Shown piece after piece: positions 42,131 to 50,158 of a DNA stretch of 56,964 nucleotides. A program made the translations under genes and the position numbers. The stretch lies in the NCBI GenBank assembly GCA_017652345.1, contig JAGCBE010000412.1, positions 1-56,964 on the forward strand. The letters are read 5' to 3'. The notes beneath the pieces were generated by a model. The model was not told where the DNA came from, made no database searches, and saw nothing but the letters and a program-made list of their open reading frames with translations. The first letter of the stretch is position 1. Each line of letters begins with the position of its first letter. This DNA is from Methanobrevibacter sp. (lineage in GTDB: Archaea > Methanobacteriota > Methanobacteria > Methanobacteriales > Methanobacteriaceae).

Positions 42131-42928
42131 ATGTTTAATGGTGAAAATGGTTTTACAATGCCTGTAGCTCCTATGTTTGCAGGTGGTGGCTATGGTGGAA
42201 GTGGATTTTTTGGTGGAGATGGTTTTGCATCAATTATCTGGGTTGTAGTCATTCTTGCTTTACTTGGTGGTAACTGGGGTAATGGTGGTTTCTTCGGAAA
42301 TAACTCAGGACTTCAGGGTGCATTAACAAGAGGCGAGCTTTGCCAGGATATGGACTTCCAGGATGTACAGAGTGGAATCAGAGGTATTCAGCAAAGTCTT
42401 TCTGATGGTTTCGCACTTCAGAATACTAATTTTGTTGATAGGGTTGATAATCTTGGTACACAAATTGCAACTGGATTTGATGCTTTAAATCTTGCTATTG
42501 TAAATGATGGATACCAGACAAGAAATGCTGCAACTCAGAACATGATTGCAAACCTGCAGAATACAAATGCTATTCAGTCAGAGATTAAAGATTGTTGCTG
42601 CAATGTACAATCTGGTTTTGCACAAATCGCATATAATCAGGCAACTGATACTTGTGCAATTCAAAATAGTATTTCAAATGCTACAAGAGATATTACAGAA
42701 AATGCAAATGGTAACACAAGAGCTATTCTTGATTTCCTTGTACAGGATAAGATTTCTACACTTCAACAGGAGAATCAGGATCTTAGACTTCGTGCTTCCC
42801 AGGAAGCTCAAAACAATTATCTTGTGAATGAGCTTAGACCTGCAGCTAGACCTGCATATATTACATGCAATCCTTACACATCAGCTTATGGTCTTGGTAT
42901 GAATAACTGCTGTGGTTGTGGAGCATAA
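42131..42928 (+). CDS. Gly/Cys-rich protein with a hydrophobic segment
   Basis: 265 residues from ATG 42131 (AAAGGAGG). Gly-rich start, one hydrophobic helix (about 33-46: ASIIWVVVILALLGG), long coiled region, then three-Cys and C-terminal cysteine motifs (KDCCCNV, NNCCGCGA). I associate this architecture with abundant gut-phage proteins next to tail genes. Codon use is that of a highly expressed gene. Role unknown; a virion or membrane-attached protein is likely. Confidence 0.65.
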   Translation: MFNGENGFTMPVAPMFAGGGYGGSGFFGGDGFASIIWVVVILALLGGNWGNGGFFGNNSGLQGALTRGELCQDMDFQDVQSGIRGIQQSLSDGFALQNTNFVDRVDNLGTQIATGFDALNLAIVNDGYQTRNAATQNMIANLQNTNAIQSEIKDCCCNVQSGFAQIAYNQATDTCAIQNSISNATRDITENANGNTRAILDFLVQDKISTLQQENQDLRLRASQEAQNNYLVNELRPAARPAYITCNPYTSAYGLGMNNCCGCGA

Positions 42929-43131
42929 TGAATAACAATAATTTAATGGATATGCTATCTATTCTGTCAATTATACTTCAGTTACAAGTTTATGAGGAAC
43001 AAAAAACTCAAACTGGAAATGATGATATAATGCAGGAATTGCAAAAGCAAAACAAAGCATATCTAAATAAAATTATTGAAAACCAGAATATAATTATGGA
43101 ACAACTGAATAAACTCACCCAAGAGGGTTGA
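42928..43131 (+). CDS. Small coiled-coil protein
   Basis: 67 residues from ATG 42928, overlapping the previous stop (TAATG). Hydrophobic start (LMDMLSILSIILQLQVYEEQ) then a Gln/Asn-rich coil. Probably works with the preceding protein. No family recognised. Confidence 0.55.
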   Translation: MNNNNLMDMLSILSIILQLQVYEEQKTQTGNDDIMQELQKQNKAYLNKIIENQNIIMEQLNKLTQEG

Positions 43132-43140
43132 TAATATAAG

Positions 43141-43173
43141 CAAGGGTGGGTAGTATATTTCTATCTGCCCTTG
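43141..43173 (+). terminator. Terminator-like hairpin
   Basis: Thirteen-pair stem 43141-43153 with 43161-43173 (CAAGGGTGGGTAG / CTATCTGCCCTTG, several G-U), loop TATATTT, followed by TTAATTTT. Placed between 42928-43131 and the next gene. Confidence 0.65.
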
Positions 43174-43197
43174 TTAATTTTGCAAAGGAGGTTTAAT

Positions 43198-43602
43198 ATG
43201 GCTTGTCAAACAGTTTGCAGGTTATGTAATAGACTTATCATAAGTACAGATGTTACGTTTACAGATGGTACTGGTTTAATAATTACAATTCCTGCTGGAA
43301 GTTATAATGATGGTGAAAAATATTGTATTGTTGTAGCCCAAACAATTCCTACTGATACTACAATAACTGCACCAGTATTTATTCAAATAGGGGATGGGGA
43401 AGAATTATATCCATTAGACAGATGTGATTGTTCACAAGCTACTGCTTGCAATATAAGAACAAGAACAAGATATAGCACAAGAGTTGTTACTGATGCTACA
43501 ACAGGAACATTTAGATTGTTGGGTAGAACATGTTGTGCTCCTAACAATGACTTAACATCAATAAATGGAACTGCTCCAGTAACAGAAGCTTCAAATGGTT
43601 AA
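43198..43602 (+). CDS. Cys-rich beta protein, probable virion surface protein
   Basis: 134 residues from ATG 43198 (AAAGGAGG). CRLCNRLIIS, then VTFTDGTGLIITIPAGSYNDGEKYCIV and RCDCSQATACNIRTRTRYSTRV. Eight or more cysteines in pairs suggest metal or disulfide stabilisation. I have seen this pattern in gut-phage genes beside the Gly/Cys-rich protein; function not established. Confidence 0.6.
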   Translation: MACQTVCRLCNRLIISTDVTFTDGTGLIITIPAGSYNDGEKYCIVVAQTIPTDTTITAPVFIQIGDGEELYPLDRCDCSQATACNIRTRTRYSTRVVTDATTGTFRLLGRTCCAPNNDLTSINGTAPVTEASNG

Positions 43603-43621
43603 TTTAATATAGGAGGTAATT

Positions 43622-44314
43622 ATGATGGATATGTATAGAATACATGATATGTTAGAAAATGTATCAGAGGCAGCTAGTACCGAATTATCTAAAGGTTCAA
43701 AGGAAGTTAATACAAAAGAATTTGGTGAAGTTGTTGATATGATTAAAGATTTATCAGAAGCAGAAAAAAATAAAATGGAAGCATGTTATTACAAAACTTT
43801 AATTGAAGCAATGGAAGACTACTCAGAAGATGACTATGAAGAATATGATTATGACAGAATGGGTTATCCTCGTGGTGGTGGACGAGGTGGAAATCGTAGA
43901 GGAGGAGGCAGAGGAGGAAGACGTGGTTATAATGGTGGTTCTGGCTCTGGTGGATATGGTTCAGGTGGAAGAAGAAATTATGATGATATGATGGAAGATC
44001 CTAGGTTTATGGATTATATGCAAAATAAAATGTCATACTCTAATGGAGCTTATGGTGGTGGTCAGAGAGGTATGTCAAGTTCTGGTGGTCAAGGTGGTAA
44101 CTCTCGTTATGGTTACTCATATGATAGATATATGCAAAACCGCTCCAACTACTCAAAGAGTGACCCTGAAGACAAACAGGAAAGAATTAAAATGATGGAA
44201 GAATATACTCAGGACCTTGTTTCCTCTGTATCCGATGTTTTAAAGGATGTTTCCCCTGAGGAGAAAAATATGCTTAGAGGAAAACTCACAAAGTTGGTAA
44301 ATACTATGCAATGA
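43622..44314 (+). CDS. RGG-rich disordered protein
   Basis: 230 residues. N-terminal helical domain (1-70), acidic stretch (YSEDDYEEYDYD), a run of RGG/GGR repeats (residues 83-120) and a Gly/Ser/Tyr-rich tail, then a helical C-terminal domain (MMEEYTQDLVSSVSDVLKD). RGG boxes bind RNA or DNA in known proteins. AGGAGG precedes tandem ATG codons 43622/43625. Confidence 0.65.
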   Translation: MMDMYRIHDMLENVSEAASTELSKGSKEVNTKEFGEVVDMIKDLSEAEKNKMEACYYKTLIEAMEDYSEDDYEEYDYDRMGYPRGGGRGGNRRGGGRGGRRGYNGGSGSGGYGSGGRRNYDDMMEDPRFMDYMQNKMSYSNGAYGGGQRGMSSSGGQGGNSRYGYSYDRYMQNRSNYSKSDPEDKQERIKMMEEYTQDLVSSVSDVLKDVSPEEKNMLRGKLTKLVNTMQ

Positions 44315-44640
44315 GAATAATTGTAAATGATATCTTATGGAAAATAGTGTTTGTTCATCCATCTAGTGTACAATTATTAAATAACCAAGGTTTGCCTACT
44401 TTTGGTGTAACTGATAATAATGTTAAATGTGTTTTCTTGTCAAATAAATTAAAGGGAGAATTTTTATATAAAGTATTATGCCATGAGTTATGTCATGTAT
44501 ACTGTTTTTCCTATAACATATTTATGTCTGTTGATGATGAGGAACACTTAGCACAATTTATATCAGAATATGGTAAATCCATAATATCCGATACAGATAC
44601 ATTATTGGATATAATGCTTAACCATAATATAGCCCTGTAA
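44311..44640 (+). CDS. HEXXH putative metallopeptidase-like protein
   Basis: 109 residues. VLCHELCHVYCFS contains HExxH; EEHLAQFISEYG with a Glu some 20 residues later could supply the third ligand, as in ImmA/IrrE- or SprT-like folds. Too short for a full ImmA. Start ATG overlaps the previous stop. It may process a phage or host protein; target unknown. Confidence 0.6.
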   Translation: MRIIVNDILWKIVFVHPSSVQLLNNQGLPTFGVTDNNVKCVFLSNKLKGEFLYKVLCHELCHVYCFSYNIFMSVDDEEHLAQFISEYGKSIISDTDTLLDIMLNHNIAL

Positions 44641-44650
44641 ATTCCATATA

Positions 44651-44722
44651 GCCCCATATTGGCTTTGTATTGTATCATTGGTGTATTTATACCATATTAT
44701 ATAAAACAATCCAATATGGGGC
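44651..44722 (+). repeat. Boundary element copy D
   Basis: GCCCCATATTGG (44651-44662) pairs perfectly with CCAATATGGGGC (44711-44722). The loop holds GGTGTA / TATACC and TTGT / ACAA pairs. It follows the HEXXH gene and precedes promoter P9. The closing GGGGC is followed by ATTTACG, similar to TTATACG in copy B. Confidence 0.75.
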
Positions 44723-44765
44723 ATTTACGTTGTTATAATGTCATAAACTTTTTTAAATTTGGGGG

Positions 44766-44794
44766 TTGACAACCCGCTCCGTATATGATATAAT
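44766..44794 (+). promoter_or_regulatory. SigA-type promoter P9
   Basis: TTGACA (44766-44771), 17-base spacer, TATAAT (44789-44794). Drives the tRNA and the replication operon from 45071. Confidence 0.87.
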
Positions 44795-44900
44795 CCAATT
44801 AAACAAAACAAATGTGGTTAAAATGTTAATCAACAAATAATTTTAAACACTTAATAAAGTAAAATTCAAATGGAAAAATTACCAAAGGTTTTGTTTATTC

Positions 44901-44937
44901 TAGGACCTGTAATTGTTCCCCCAACAATCAGGTCCTA
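44901..44937 (+). other. Strong hairpin upstream of the tRNA
   Basis: TAGGACCTG (44901-44909) pairs with CAGGTCCTA (44929-44937); after a TA bulge, ATTGTT (44912-44917) pairs with AACAAT (44923-44928) around CCCCC. Fifteen pairs, ending seven bases before the tRNA. It may guide processing of the tRNA 5' end. No T-run, so not a terminator. Confidence 0.75.
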
Positions 44938-44943
44938 TATTCA

Positions 44944-45014
44944 AGGGGTATGGTGTAATGGTAACACACAACACTTTGACTGTTGTATTAAAGGTTCAAA
45001 TCCTTTTACCTCTG
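44944..45014 (+). tRNA. tRNA-Gln (anticodon UUG)
   Basis: 71 bases, full cloverleaf by hand folding: acceptor AGGGGTA / TACCTCT (one G-U), D stem GTGT / ACAC with GG in the loop, anticodon stem CAACA / TGTTG with loop C-T-TTG-A-C, T stem AAAGG / CCTTT with loop TTCAAAT. U8, U33 and the TTCAAAT loop are canonical. CCA is not encoded, so the host must add it. Reads CAA, heavily used in this AT-rich genome. A spurious ORF from 44870 runs across it. Confidence 0.93.
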
Positions 45015-45070
45015 TTTCCTATTTAGGAAAGCAACTAAAAATGTTAAATAAACAAAAGGAGGACATTGTT

Positions 45071-45658
45071 ATGTCAAACAAAATCGAAGAACTTATGAAG
45101 TTAAGAAAAGCAGAACTGGATTCAATGTGCAGGGAAAGGAATATCACTTTGTATGTTGGTAAGAACCACATCAACAAAGAGGAAATGGTAAAACGTATTA
45201 TTGCACATGATGAGCAGAATGCTGTGCAGGAAACAAAGGTTGAGGAAGTTAAAACAAAGGTTGAGGAAAAACCTGCAAGAAATAGTGGTACAACCATTGG
45301 TGATATGGTTGATATGAAAACAATTAAGGAACAGATTTCTGATGTTAAACCAACTCCAGAAATTCAAAAACCTTGGATTTTAGGAAATAAAAAGGAAGCC
45401 ATTGAAAAAGCTGAAGTTGGTACACTTGTTGCTTTCCTTGATGAAAAAGGTAAACCTAGAACTGGAAAATTAGAAAATCGTAGTTCTTCCAGACAGGTAG
45501 TAAAACTTGTAACTGAATTTGACTGGACATTCATAGTTCCTTATGATAAGGTTTTATGGGTTAGGTTTGATTCAAGATGGCCTAAGGCAATTTATAAAAT
45601 GTTGAAGGAGTATAAGAATGGACAAATGCCCAACATTGTTACCAAGGAAAGCGATTAA
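45071..45658 (+). CDS. SAP-like N-terminus protein
   Basis: 195 residues from ATG 45071 (AAAGGAGG upstream). The longer frame from 44870 reads through the tRNA and is rejected. Residues 1-47 form a SAP-like module (IEELMKLRKAELDSMCRERNI then EEMVKRIIAHDE). The C-terminal part is beta-rich (PRTGKLENRSSSRQVVKLVTEF). Probably a DNA-associated replication accessory; it overlaps the next gene by 41 bases. Confidence 0.6.
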   Translation: MSNKIEELMKLRKAELDSMCRERNITLYVGKNHINKEEMVKRIIAHDEQNAVQETKVEEVKTKVEEKPARNSGTTIGDMVDMKTIKEQISDVKPTPEIQKPWILGNKKEAIEKAEVGTLVAFLDEKGKPRTGKLENRSSSRQVVKLVTEFDWTFIVPYDKVLWVRFDSRWPKAIYKMLKEYKNGQMPNIVTKESD

Positions 45659-46148
45659 GATAAGACAAGCTTCCCTTGAATTGTTTAAATTAAATGCCGA
45701 GTACAAAAAGTACGAGGAAGAGTATAAACAAAAAAGGCAGGAACTTCAAAACCTTATTTTTAAAAGTGGTTATGAGGATTTTGCTATTGATACATCAAAC
45801 ATAGGGAAATACATAAGAGTAAAATCCATTAAAACAAATAAAATTATTTGGGATGTTGAAAAGCTTAAACAAAAGATTGGTAAAAAGTTATTTAACAAAG
45901 TTGTTAATAAAACATACACAATAACAGATTATTCTGGTTTGGTTAAGTATTTAACATCATGTGGGGTAGATCCAAAAGTATTTTCAAAATATGTTTGTGT
46001 TGAAAATAAAGTTGACAACAAAAAAATTGATGAGCTTGGTGAGCTTGGGGAAATATTGGTTGACGATCTTAAAGGATGTTATGAGGTTGAAAATGTTTCC
46101 CAGTATATAAAATTTTATGAGGTTGAAACAAATCAAGAGGAAGATTAA
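45618..46148 (+). CDS. Hypothetical protein
   Basis: 176 residues. N-terminal coiled coil (ELFKLNAEYKKYEEEYKQKRQEL), then a mixed domain with IGKYIRVKSIKTNKIIWD. Overlaps the SAP-like gene by 41 bases and ends just before the primase gene. Likely part of the replication set by position only. Confidence 0.6.
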   Translation: MDKCPTLLPRKAIKIRQASLELFKLNAEYKKYEEEYKQKRQELQNLIFKSGYEDFAIDTSNIGKYIRVKSIKTNKIIWDVEKLKQKIGKKLFNKVVNKTYTITDYSGLVKYLTSCGVDPKVFSKYVCVENKVDNKKIDELGELGEILVDDLKGCYEVENVSQYIKFYEVETNQEED

Positions 46149-46150
46149 AT

Positions 46151-47140
46151 ATGCAAAAAGTCAAGGTTGGTAAGCCATTCACATTTAGATGTGGTGGTGA
46201 GGAACTTGCAAAGGTTTTAACTTATTATGGTTATATTCCAGATGCTTGTTCAACAGAGTACAAAATAGTTTGTCCTTTCCACAATGACTTAAACCCTAGT
46301 ATGATTGTAAATTTAACAGAAGGAAATTATTATTGTTTTGGTTGTGGAAAATCTGGTGATGCTTATACCTTTGTAAGAGAACTTAATCCAAAACTTAATG
46401 ATTTACAATCTGTACAAAAACTTTTTAAAATATTAAATTCAAATAAAGTTAAAAAGTTGGATTTTTCCAAAAGGGTTAAAATGCGTAAACCTAATGATGA
46501 ACTTTATGATATTTCCTGGGATTATTACTATGGACTTAGTAAAATAAACTGGAGTGAAAACAAATTTGATGAAGTTGTTCAAACAAGAAAATATATGTTG
46601 GATAGGGGATTTAATATTGATGTATTAAATAAATGTGAAGCAAAAGTAACATTTAATAAAAGTTATCCAATAATATTTCCAATGCTTGACAATGGAACAT
46701 TTAAAGGTTGGGTTTGTAGAACAACTAGTCCAGAGATTGAAGAAAAAAGAAAATATCTGTATAACGAAGGATTTTCCAGAAGAGATACACTTGTTGGTAA
46801 TTATGGAAAAAAGGATTATGTGATAATCGTAGAAGGTTATATGGATAGACTTAAATTTATTCAATATGGGGAAGAAAATGTTGTTGCAATTCTTGGTTGG
46901 AAAATGTCCAAAGAACAGGAAATTAAATTAAAGAAATCAGGAGTTAAGTACATTATTTCTGCATTGGATAATGATGAATGTGGAAGAAAAGGTACAAATT
47001 ATTTAAGAAGCATTTTTAATAATGTTATTAGATTTAGTTATATAAAAAATATTAAAGACCCAGGACAAATGTCAAAAGGGTTATTTAATAAAATGTACAA
47101 AAAAACAATGTCACGATACAAAATAAAACACAAGAGCTAA
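46151..47140 (+). CDS. DNA primase (DnaG-type)
   Basis: 329 residues. Zinc-binding domain VCPFHNDLNPSMIVN ... YCFGCGKSGDAYTFV (C-H-C-C), then a TOPRIM core with IIVEGYMDRLKF (Glu) and SALDNDECGRKG (Asp-Asp). Synthesises RNA primers. No helicase-binding C-terminal domain is visible and no DnaB-type helicase was found in the genome, so the primase may depend on host helicase. Confidence 0.9.
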   Translation: MQKVKVGKPFTFRCGGEELAKVLTYYGYIPDACSTEYKIVCPFHNDLNPSMIVNLTEGNYYCFGCGKSGDAYTFVRELNPKLNDLQSVQKLFKILNSNKVKKLDFSKRVKMRKPNDELYDISWDYYYGLSKINWSENKFDEVVQTRKYMLDRGFNIDVLNKCEAKVTFNKSYPIIFPMLDNGTFKGWVCRTTSPEIEEKRKYLYNEGFSRRDTLVGNYGKKDYVIIVEGYMDRLKFIQYGEENVVAILGWKMSKEQEIKLKKSGVKYIISALDNDECGRKGTNYLRSIFNNVIRFSYIKNIKDPGQMSKGLFNKMYKKTMSRYKIKHKS

Positions 47141-47288
47141 CACTTACCTATAAGCAAAGAGTATTTCCTCCGTCATTACGTTTGATAAGGCTGTAGTGTT
47201 CGGATAATAAATTTGGAGAAATGGTATGCAGGTCTTAAAGCAAAGGGATGTTAAATTTTGTATGTGAAAGAAATGGAGGATTTTAAAA
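47141..47288 (+). other. Non-coding leader of the SSB-like gene
   Basis: 148 bases without a gene. AACACT (47139-47144) can pair with AGTGTT (47195-47200), with a weaker inner CCTAT / ATAAGG pairing; a weak promoter-like TTGATA / GATAAT follows at about 47181-47208. AATGGAGG precedes the ATG. Could be an autoregulated leader; evidence is modest. Confidence 0.4.
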
Positions 47289-48203
47289 ATGGGTTTACTT
47301 GACCGAATCAAACAAGATGCACAAAAATCTGGACAAAACAAAGGAAAATTCTTTTTTGTAAAGGATGGACAAAAGAAACGTATCCGTTTTTTACAGGATC
47401 TTCAGGATGGGTTTGAAATTGTTTTCCATGATAACTTTGAAGCAGGTATAAATGTACCTTGCCAGGAAACATTTGGTAGAAGCTGCCAATATTGTGATGA
47501 GGAAGGTATTAGGACAAGAAGTCAATATATCTGGTCTATTTGGGATTGTGAGGATAAGGAAGTTAAGCTGTTTATGTATCCAATGAATAACTGTTCCCCA
47601 ATAGGTCAAATTGCTGCAATGTATGAAACTTATGGAACATTAACAGATAGAGATTATGTTATTTCTGTAAGTGGTAAGCAGCAAAATAAACAGTTTAGTG
47701 TTATTCCGATGGATAAGCAAACATTTAAGAATAGCAAAGCAAAAGCAATAAGCAGATCAAAATTCTTAGAAATTTTGGATAATGCTTATCCTGATGAGCA
47801 TTCACAATATTCTGATGATAGCAAGGGTAAAAAGAAAAATGTAAAGGAAGAAGAGGAAGAGCTTGATTATTCTGAAATGACTGCAAAAGAATTATACAAG
47901 TTATGTGAGGAACGTGAAATCGAGGCAGAGCCGAAAATGAAACAAAGTTATTACATTAGCTTGCTTGAAGAATATGATGAAAATTCTGATTCAGATGATA
48001 ATTGGGATGATGAGGAAGAGGATGAAAATGATTATTCCTCAATGTCTGCAAAGGAGTTATACAATCTTTGCAAAGAAAGAGATATTGATGTACAACCCAA
48101 GAAACCTGAGAAGTATTACATAAGACTTCTTGAGGAGTACGATGATGCTCACGAAGATTGGGAAGATGATTCTGATGAGGATGATGAGGACGATTGGGAG
48201 TAA
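47289..48203 (+). CDS. Single-stranded DNA-binding-like protein with two SAP-like repeats
   Basis: 304 residues. N-terminal domain (1-165) with a C-x7-C-x2-C cluster (Cys 58, 66, 69) and YIWSIWDCEDKEVKLF, resembling the zinc-containing core of phage gp32-type SSBs. Then two copies of a SAP-like module (residues 193-226 and 248-281, both S-M/E-x-A-K-E-L-Y-x-L-C-x-E-R-x-I), separated by acidic linkers, and a very acidic C-terminus typical of SSBs. Located between primase and kinase. The SSB assignment rests on layout and context. Confidence 0.6.
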   Translation: MGLLDRIKQDAQKSGQNKGKFFFVKDGQKKRIRFLQDLQDGFEIVFHDNFEAGINVPCQETFGRSCQYCDEEGIRTRSQYIWSIWDCEDKEVKLFMYPMNNCSPIGQIAAMYETYGTLTDRDYVISVSGKQQNKQFSVIPMDKQTFKNSKAKAISRSKFLEILDNAYPDEHSQYSDDSKGKKKNVKEEEEELDYSEMTAKELYKLCEEREIEAEPKMKQSYYISLLEEYDENSDSDDNWDDEEEDENDYSSMSAKELYNLCKERDIDVQPKKPEKYYIRLLEEYDDAHEDWEDDSDEDDEDDWE

Positions 48204-48209
48204 AATAAT

Positions 48210-48230
48210 GGGAAGAGTTAATCTCTTCCC
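48210..48230 (+). terminator. Terminator-like hairpin
   Basis: GGGAAGAG (48210-48217), loop TTAAT, CTCTTCCC (48223-48230), followed by TTAAATTCCT. Weak T-run; likely partial termination after the abundant SSB-like gene. Confidence 0.6.
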
Positions 48231-48255
48231 TTAAATTCCTAAAGGAGGAAACAAA

Positions 48256-48783
48256 ATGGTAAAAGATTTAAAAATAGTTGTTTTCGGGTGTGATAATACT
48301 GGAAAAACAACTTTGTGTAATAGCTTGAATGAAATGCTAAATGCAGAAGGTTATAAATCAGAAATTGCAAAAAGTATTGGTGCAAATAAATCTGTTGATG
48401 AATATATTGACTTTATGCAGGAAAATTTAGATAAAGATCATATTGTTATATTTGACAGATTCCCTATTATTGAAGAATCAACATGTGGCAGGGTTTTAAG
48501 GAATAATGATATTTTTGAAAAATGGAGTGGTAGTGAACCGATTGATTTATTAGAAAATGTTGATGTATTTATTTTCTGTTATCCTGGATTGTTTGAAGTT
48601 CTTAATTGGGGAGAACGTGAACAAATGAGTGGTGTTAAAGAAAATGCCTTAAAACTAATTGATGCTTATAATCAAATGGCTGTTGCATTAGTTGGTATCG
48701 GAAGTGTTGTTATTGAATATAATTATAAAGTTGAAACAGTGTCAGATTTATTTGACTTACTTGATGGAGGGGAATTAAAGTGA
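48256..48783 (+). CDS. Deoxynucleoside monophosphate kinase (P-loop)
   Basis: 175 residues. Walker A GCDNTGKT (11-18), an IVIFDRFPIIEE segment with the DR pair of thymidylate-type kinases, and a GREQM-like lid replaced by GEREQMSGVKE. Transfers phosphate to dNMPs; in T4 the equivalent kinase also accepts hydroxymethyl-dCMP. It opens a run of five nucleotide genes with four-base or smaller overlaps. Confidence 0.78.
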   Translation: MVKDLKIVVFGCDNTGKTTLCNSLNEMLNAEGYKSEIAKSIGANKSVDEYIDFMQENLDKDHIVIFDRFPIIEESTCGRVLRNNDIFEKWSGSEPIDLLENVDVFIFCYPGLFEVLNWGEREQMSGVKENALKLIDAYNQMAVALVGIGSVVIEYNYKVETVSDLFDLLDGGELK

Positions 48784-49409
48784 ATATAACACATGCTGTT
48801 GATGAAGAAGTAAAAGGCGATAAGCTTAAAGCAATATTTGATAGGCAAAAAGAGTTAATGGAAAAATATCACGATATTGAGTTAAAAAGTGGTTTAATGC
48901 AAACAGAACAATGTCCTGTAAATCTTGATGATAAAAAAGGACAGGCTAGAATTAAAGATTTTAGCTGGAGAGTTATTGAGGAAGTTGGGGAAGCATTAGA
49001 TGCTCTTGAACAGGATGATATGGTTCATTATTCGGAAGAGTTGATTGATGGTTTACATTTTCTTACAGAATTAACTATTTTATCTGGATATGATTATAAT
49101 AGTTTCTTTGATGTAGAATATAAAGACTGTTTGTCAATGCTCATTGATGATGCTTCAAATTTCAGTTGTATAAACGATGCAGTATCAAAGCTTGTTAAGG
49201 ATTTAGGCATGATGTGTAACTGCTTAAAAAATAAACCTTGGAAGCAAACAAATATGGTTACTGATAAATCACTTTTCTTTTCACAATTAAACAAGGTGTG
49301 GAGAAATTACATTGGTTTGTTAAACTTCACTTTGACTTGTGATGATATTGTGAATATTTATCTTAAAAAATCCCAGGTAAATAAATTTAGGCAGAGATCA
49401 AACTATTGA
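48780..49409 (+). CDS. All-alpha dUTPase / dCTPase-like pyrophosphatase (GTG start)
   Basis: 209 residues. Metal-site motif WRVIEEVGEALDAL (Glu 67, 68, 71) and SEELIDGLHFLTEL (Glu 86, 87, Asp 90), the E-x2-E...E-x2-D pattern of dimeric dUTPases. The C-terminal YLKKSQVNKFRQRSNY resembles the family's KN..NH.RQ..GY ending. Removes dUTP and possibly dCTP (as T4 gp56). GTG 48780 follows GGAGGGG and overlaps the kinase gene. Confidence 0.82.
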   Translation: MNITHAVDEEVKGDKLKAIFDRQKELMEKYHDIELKSGLMQTEQCPVNLDDKKGQARIKDFSWRVIEEVGEALDALEQDDMVHYSEELIDGLHFLTELTILSGYDYNSFFDVEYKDCLSMLIDDASNFSCINDAVSKLVKDLGMMCNCLKNKPWKQTNMVTDKSLFFSQLNKVWRNYIGLLNFTLTCDDIVNIYLKKSQVNKFRQRSNY

Positions 49410-50158
49410 TTGTAAGAAAATATAAAAATTTTGATGATATGTTTATAAAGTTTAACCGAGAGATCCTAACAAACACTAGTGGTATGCTTAGTAGAACAAA
49501 TGGATTTCTCGGTTATATGGAGAATATAACTATTGGTTGTAAGTCCTGGGATTTTAACTTAGATTTGGGTAAGTTGGGATATAAGAAAAATAAATGGGGG
49601 CATTTATTAAGAACTTATATTGACTATGATAAATTACTTAAATTTAGGGAAGATATAAAAACAACCTCTGGTATGTCCTTCACTTTTTATTTTAACCAGA
49701 AACAAATAAACAATGGTAGTTGTTTGATTGCAATAGTATTAACACGAGACATCTCCAGAGGCCCTTGGAAGCGTGTTAATGTGTTGTATCGTACAACTGA
49801 AACCCAAAGGCGAATGGCTGCCGATTTGGCGCTAATACAGGCCTTCATCAACGAGTTACCACAAGATATATGTAACTTTGAATGTGTTGTATTTCATATG
49901 GTACAAGCATATATAAGTGGAATGGTGATAAATGGTTATTTAGATTTATTTGGAGTTCCTATAGAAGGTATGGATAATCACCCCTGGATAGATTGTATGT
50001 TAAAGAATCGAAGAAATTATTTTACCAAGGATTCAAAAATAAGTACATATCAATCACAAGCAAGAATGCAAAAATTAGCATTAGGTTTAATGGATTGTCC
50101 AGAAATGCTTCCAAAGGATTTAAGTATTGATGAATGGTTTTTAAAACGGAGGAAGTAA
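49406..50158 (+). CDS. Thymidylate-synthase-superfamily-like protein, paralogue 1 (TTG start)
   Basis: 250 residues. TTG 49406 overlaps the upstream stop and is supported because the N-terminus then aligns residue for residue with the next gene (M-x-V-x-KYKNFD). A candidate catalytic Cys 106 (NNGSCL), then R129-T-T-E132 and D140 line up by eye with the Cys, RSxD and Asn177 positions of E. coli ThyA; the last is Asp here. The His of the ThyA motif near the end is replaced. May be a diverged hydroxymethylase-like enzyme; function not proven. Confidence 0.45.
   Translation: MIVRKYKNFDDMFIKFNREILTNTSGMLSRTNGFLGYMENITIGCKSWDFNLDLGKLGYKKNKWGHLLRTYIDYDKLLKFREDIKTTSGMSFTFYFNQKQINNGSCLIAIVLTRDISRGPWKRVNVLYRTTETQRRMAADLALIQAFINELPQDICNFECVVFHMVQAYISGMVINGYLDLFGVPIEGMDNHPWIDCMLKNRRNYFTKDSKISTYQSQARMQKLALGLMDCPEMLPKDLSIDEWFLKRRK

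Noticed and set aside
44870..45070. Reading frame extending the 45071 gene upstream
   Set aside because: It runs through a hairpin and a complete tRNA-Gln and has no ribosome site; ATG 45071 has AAAGGAGG.
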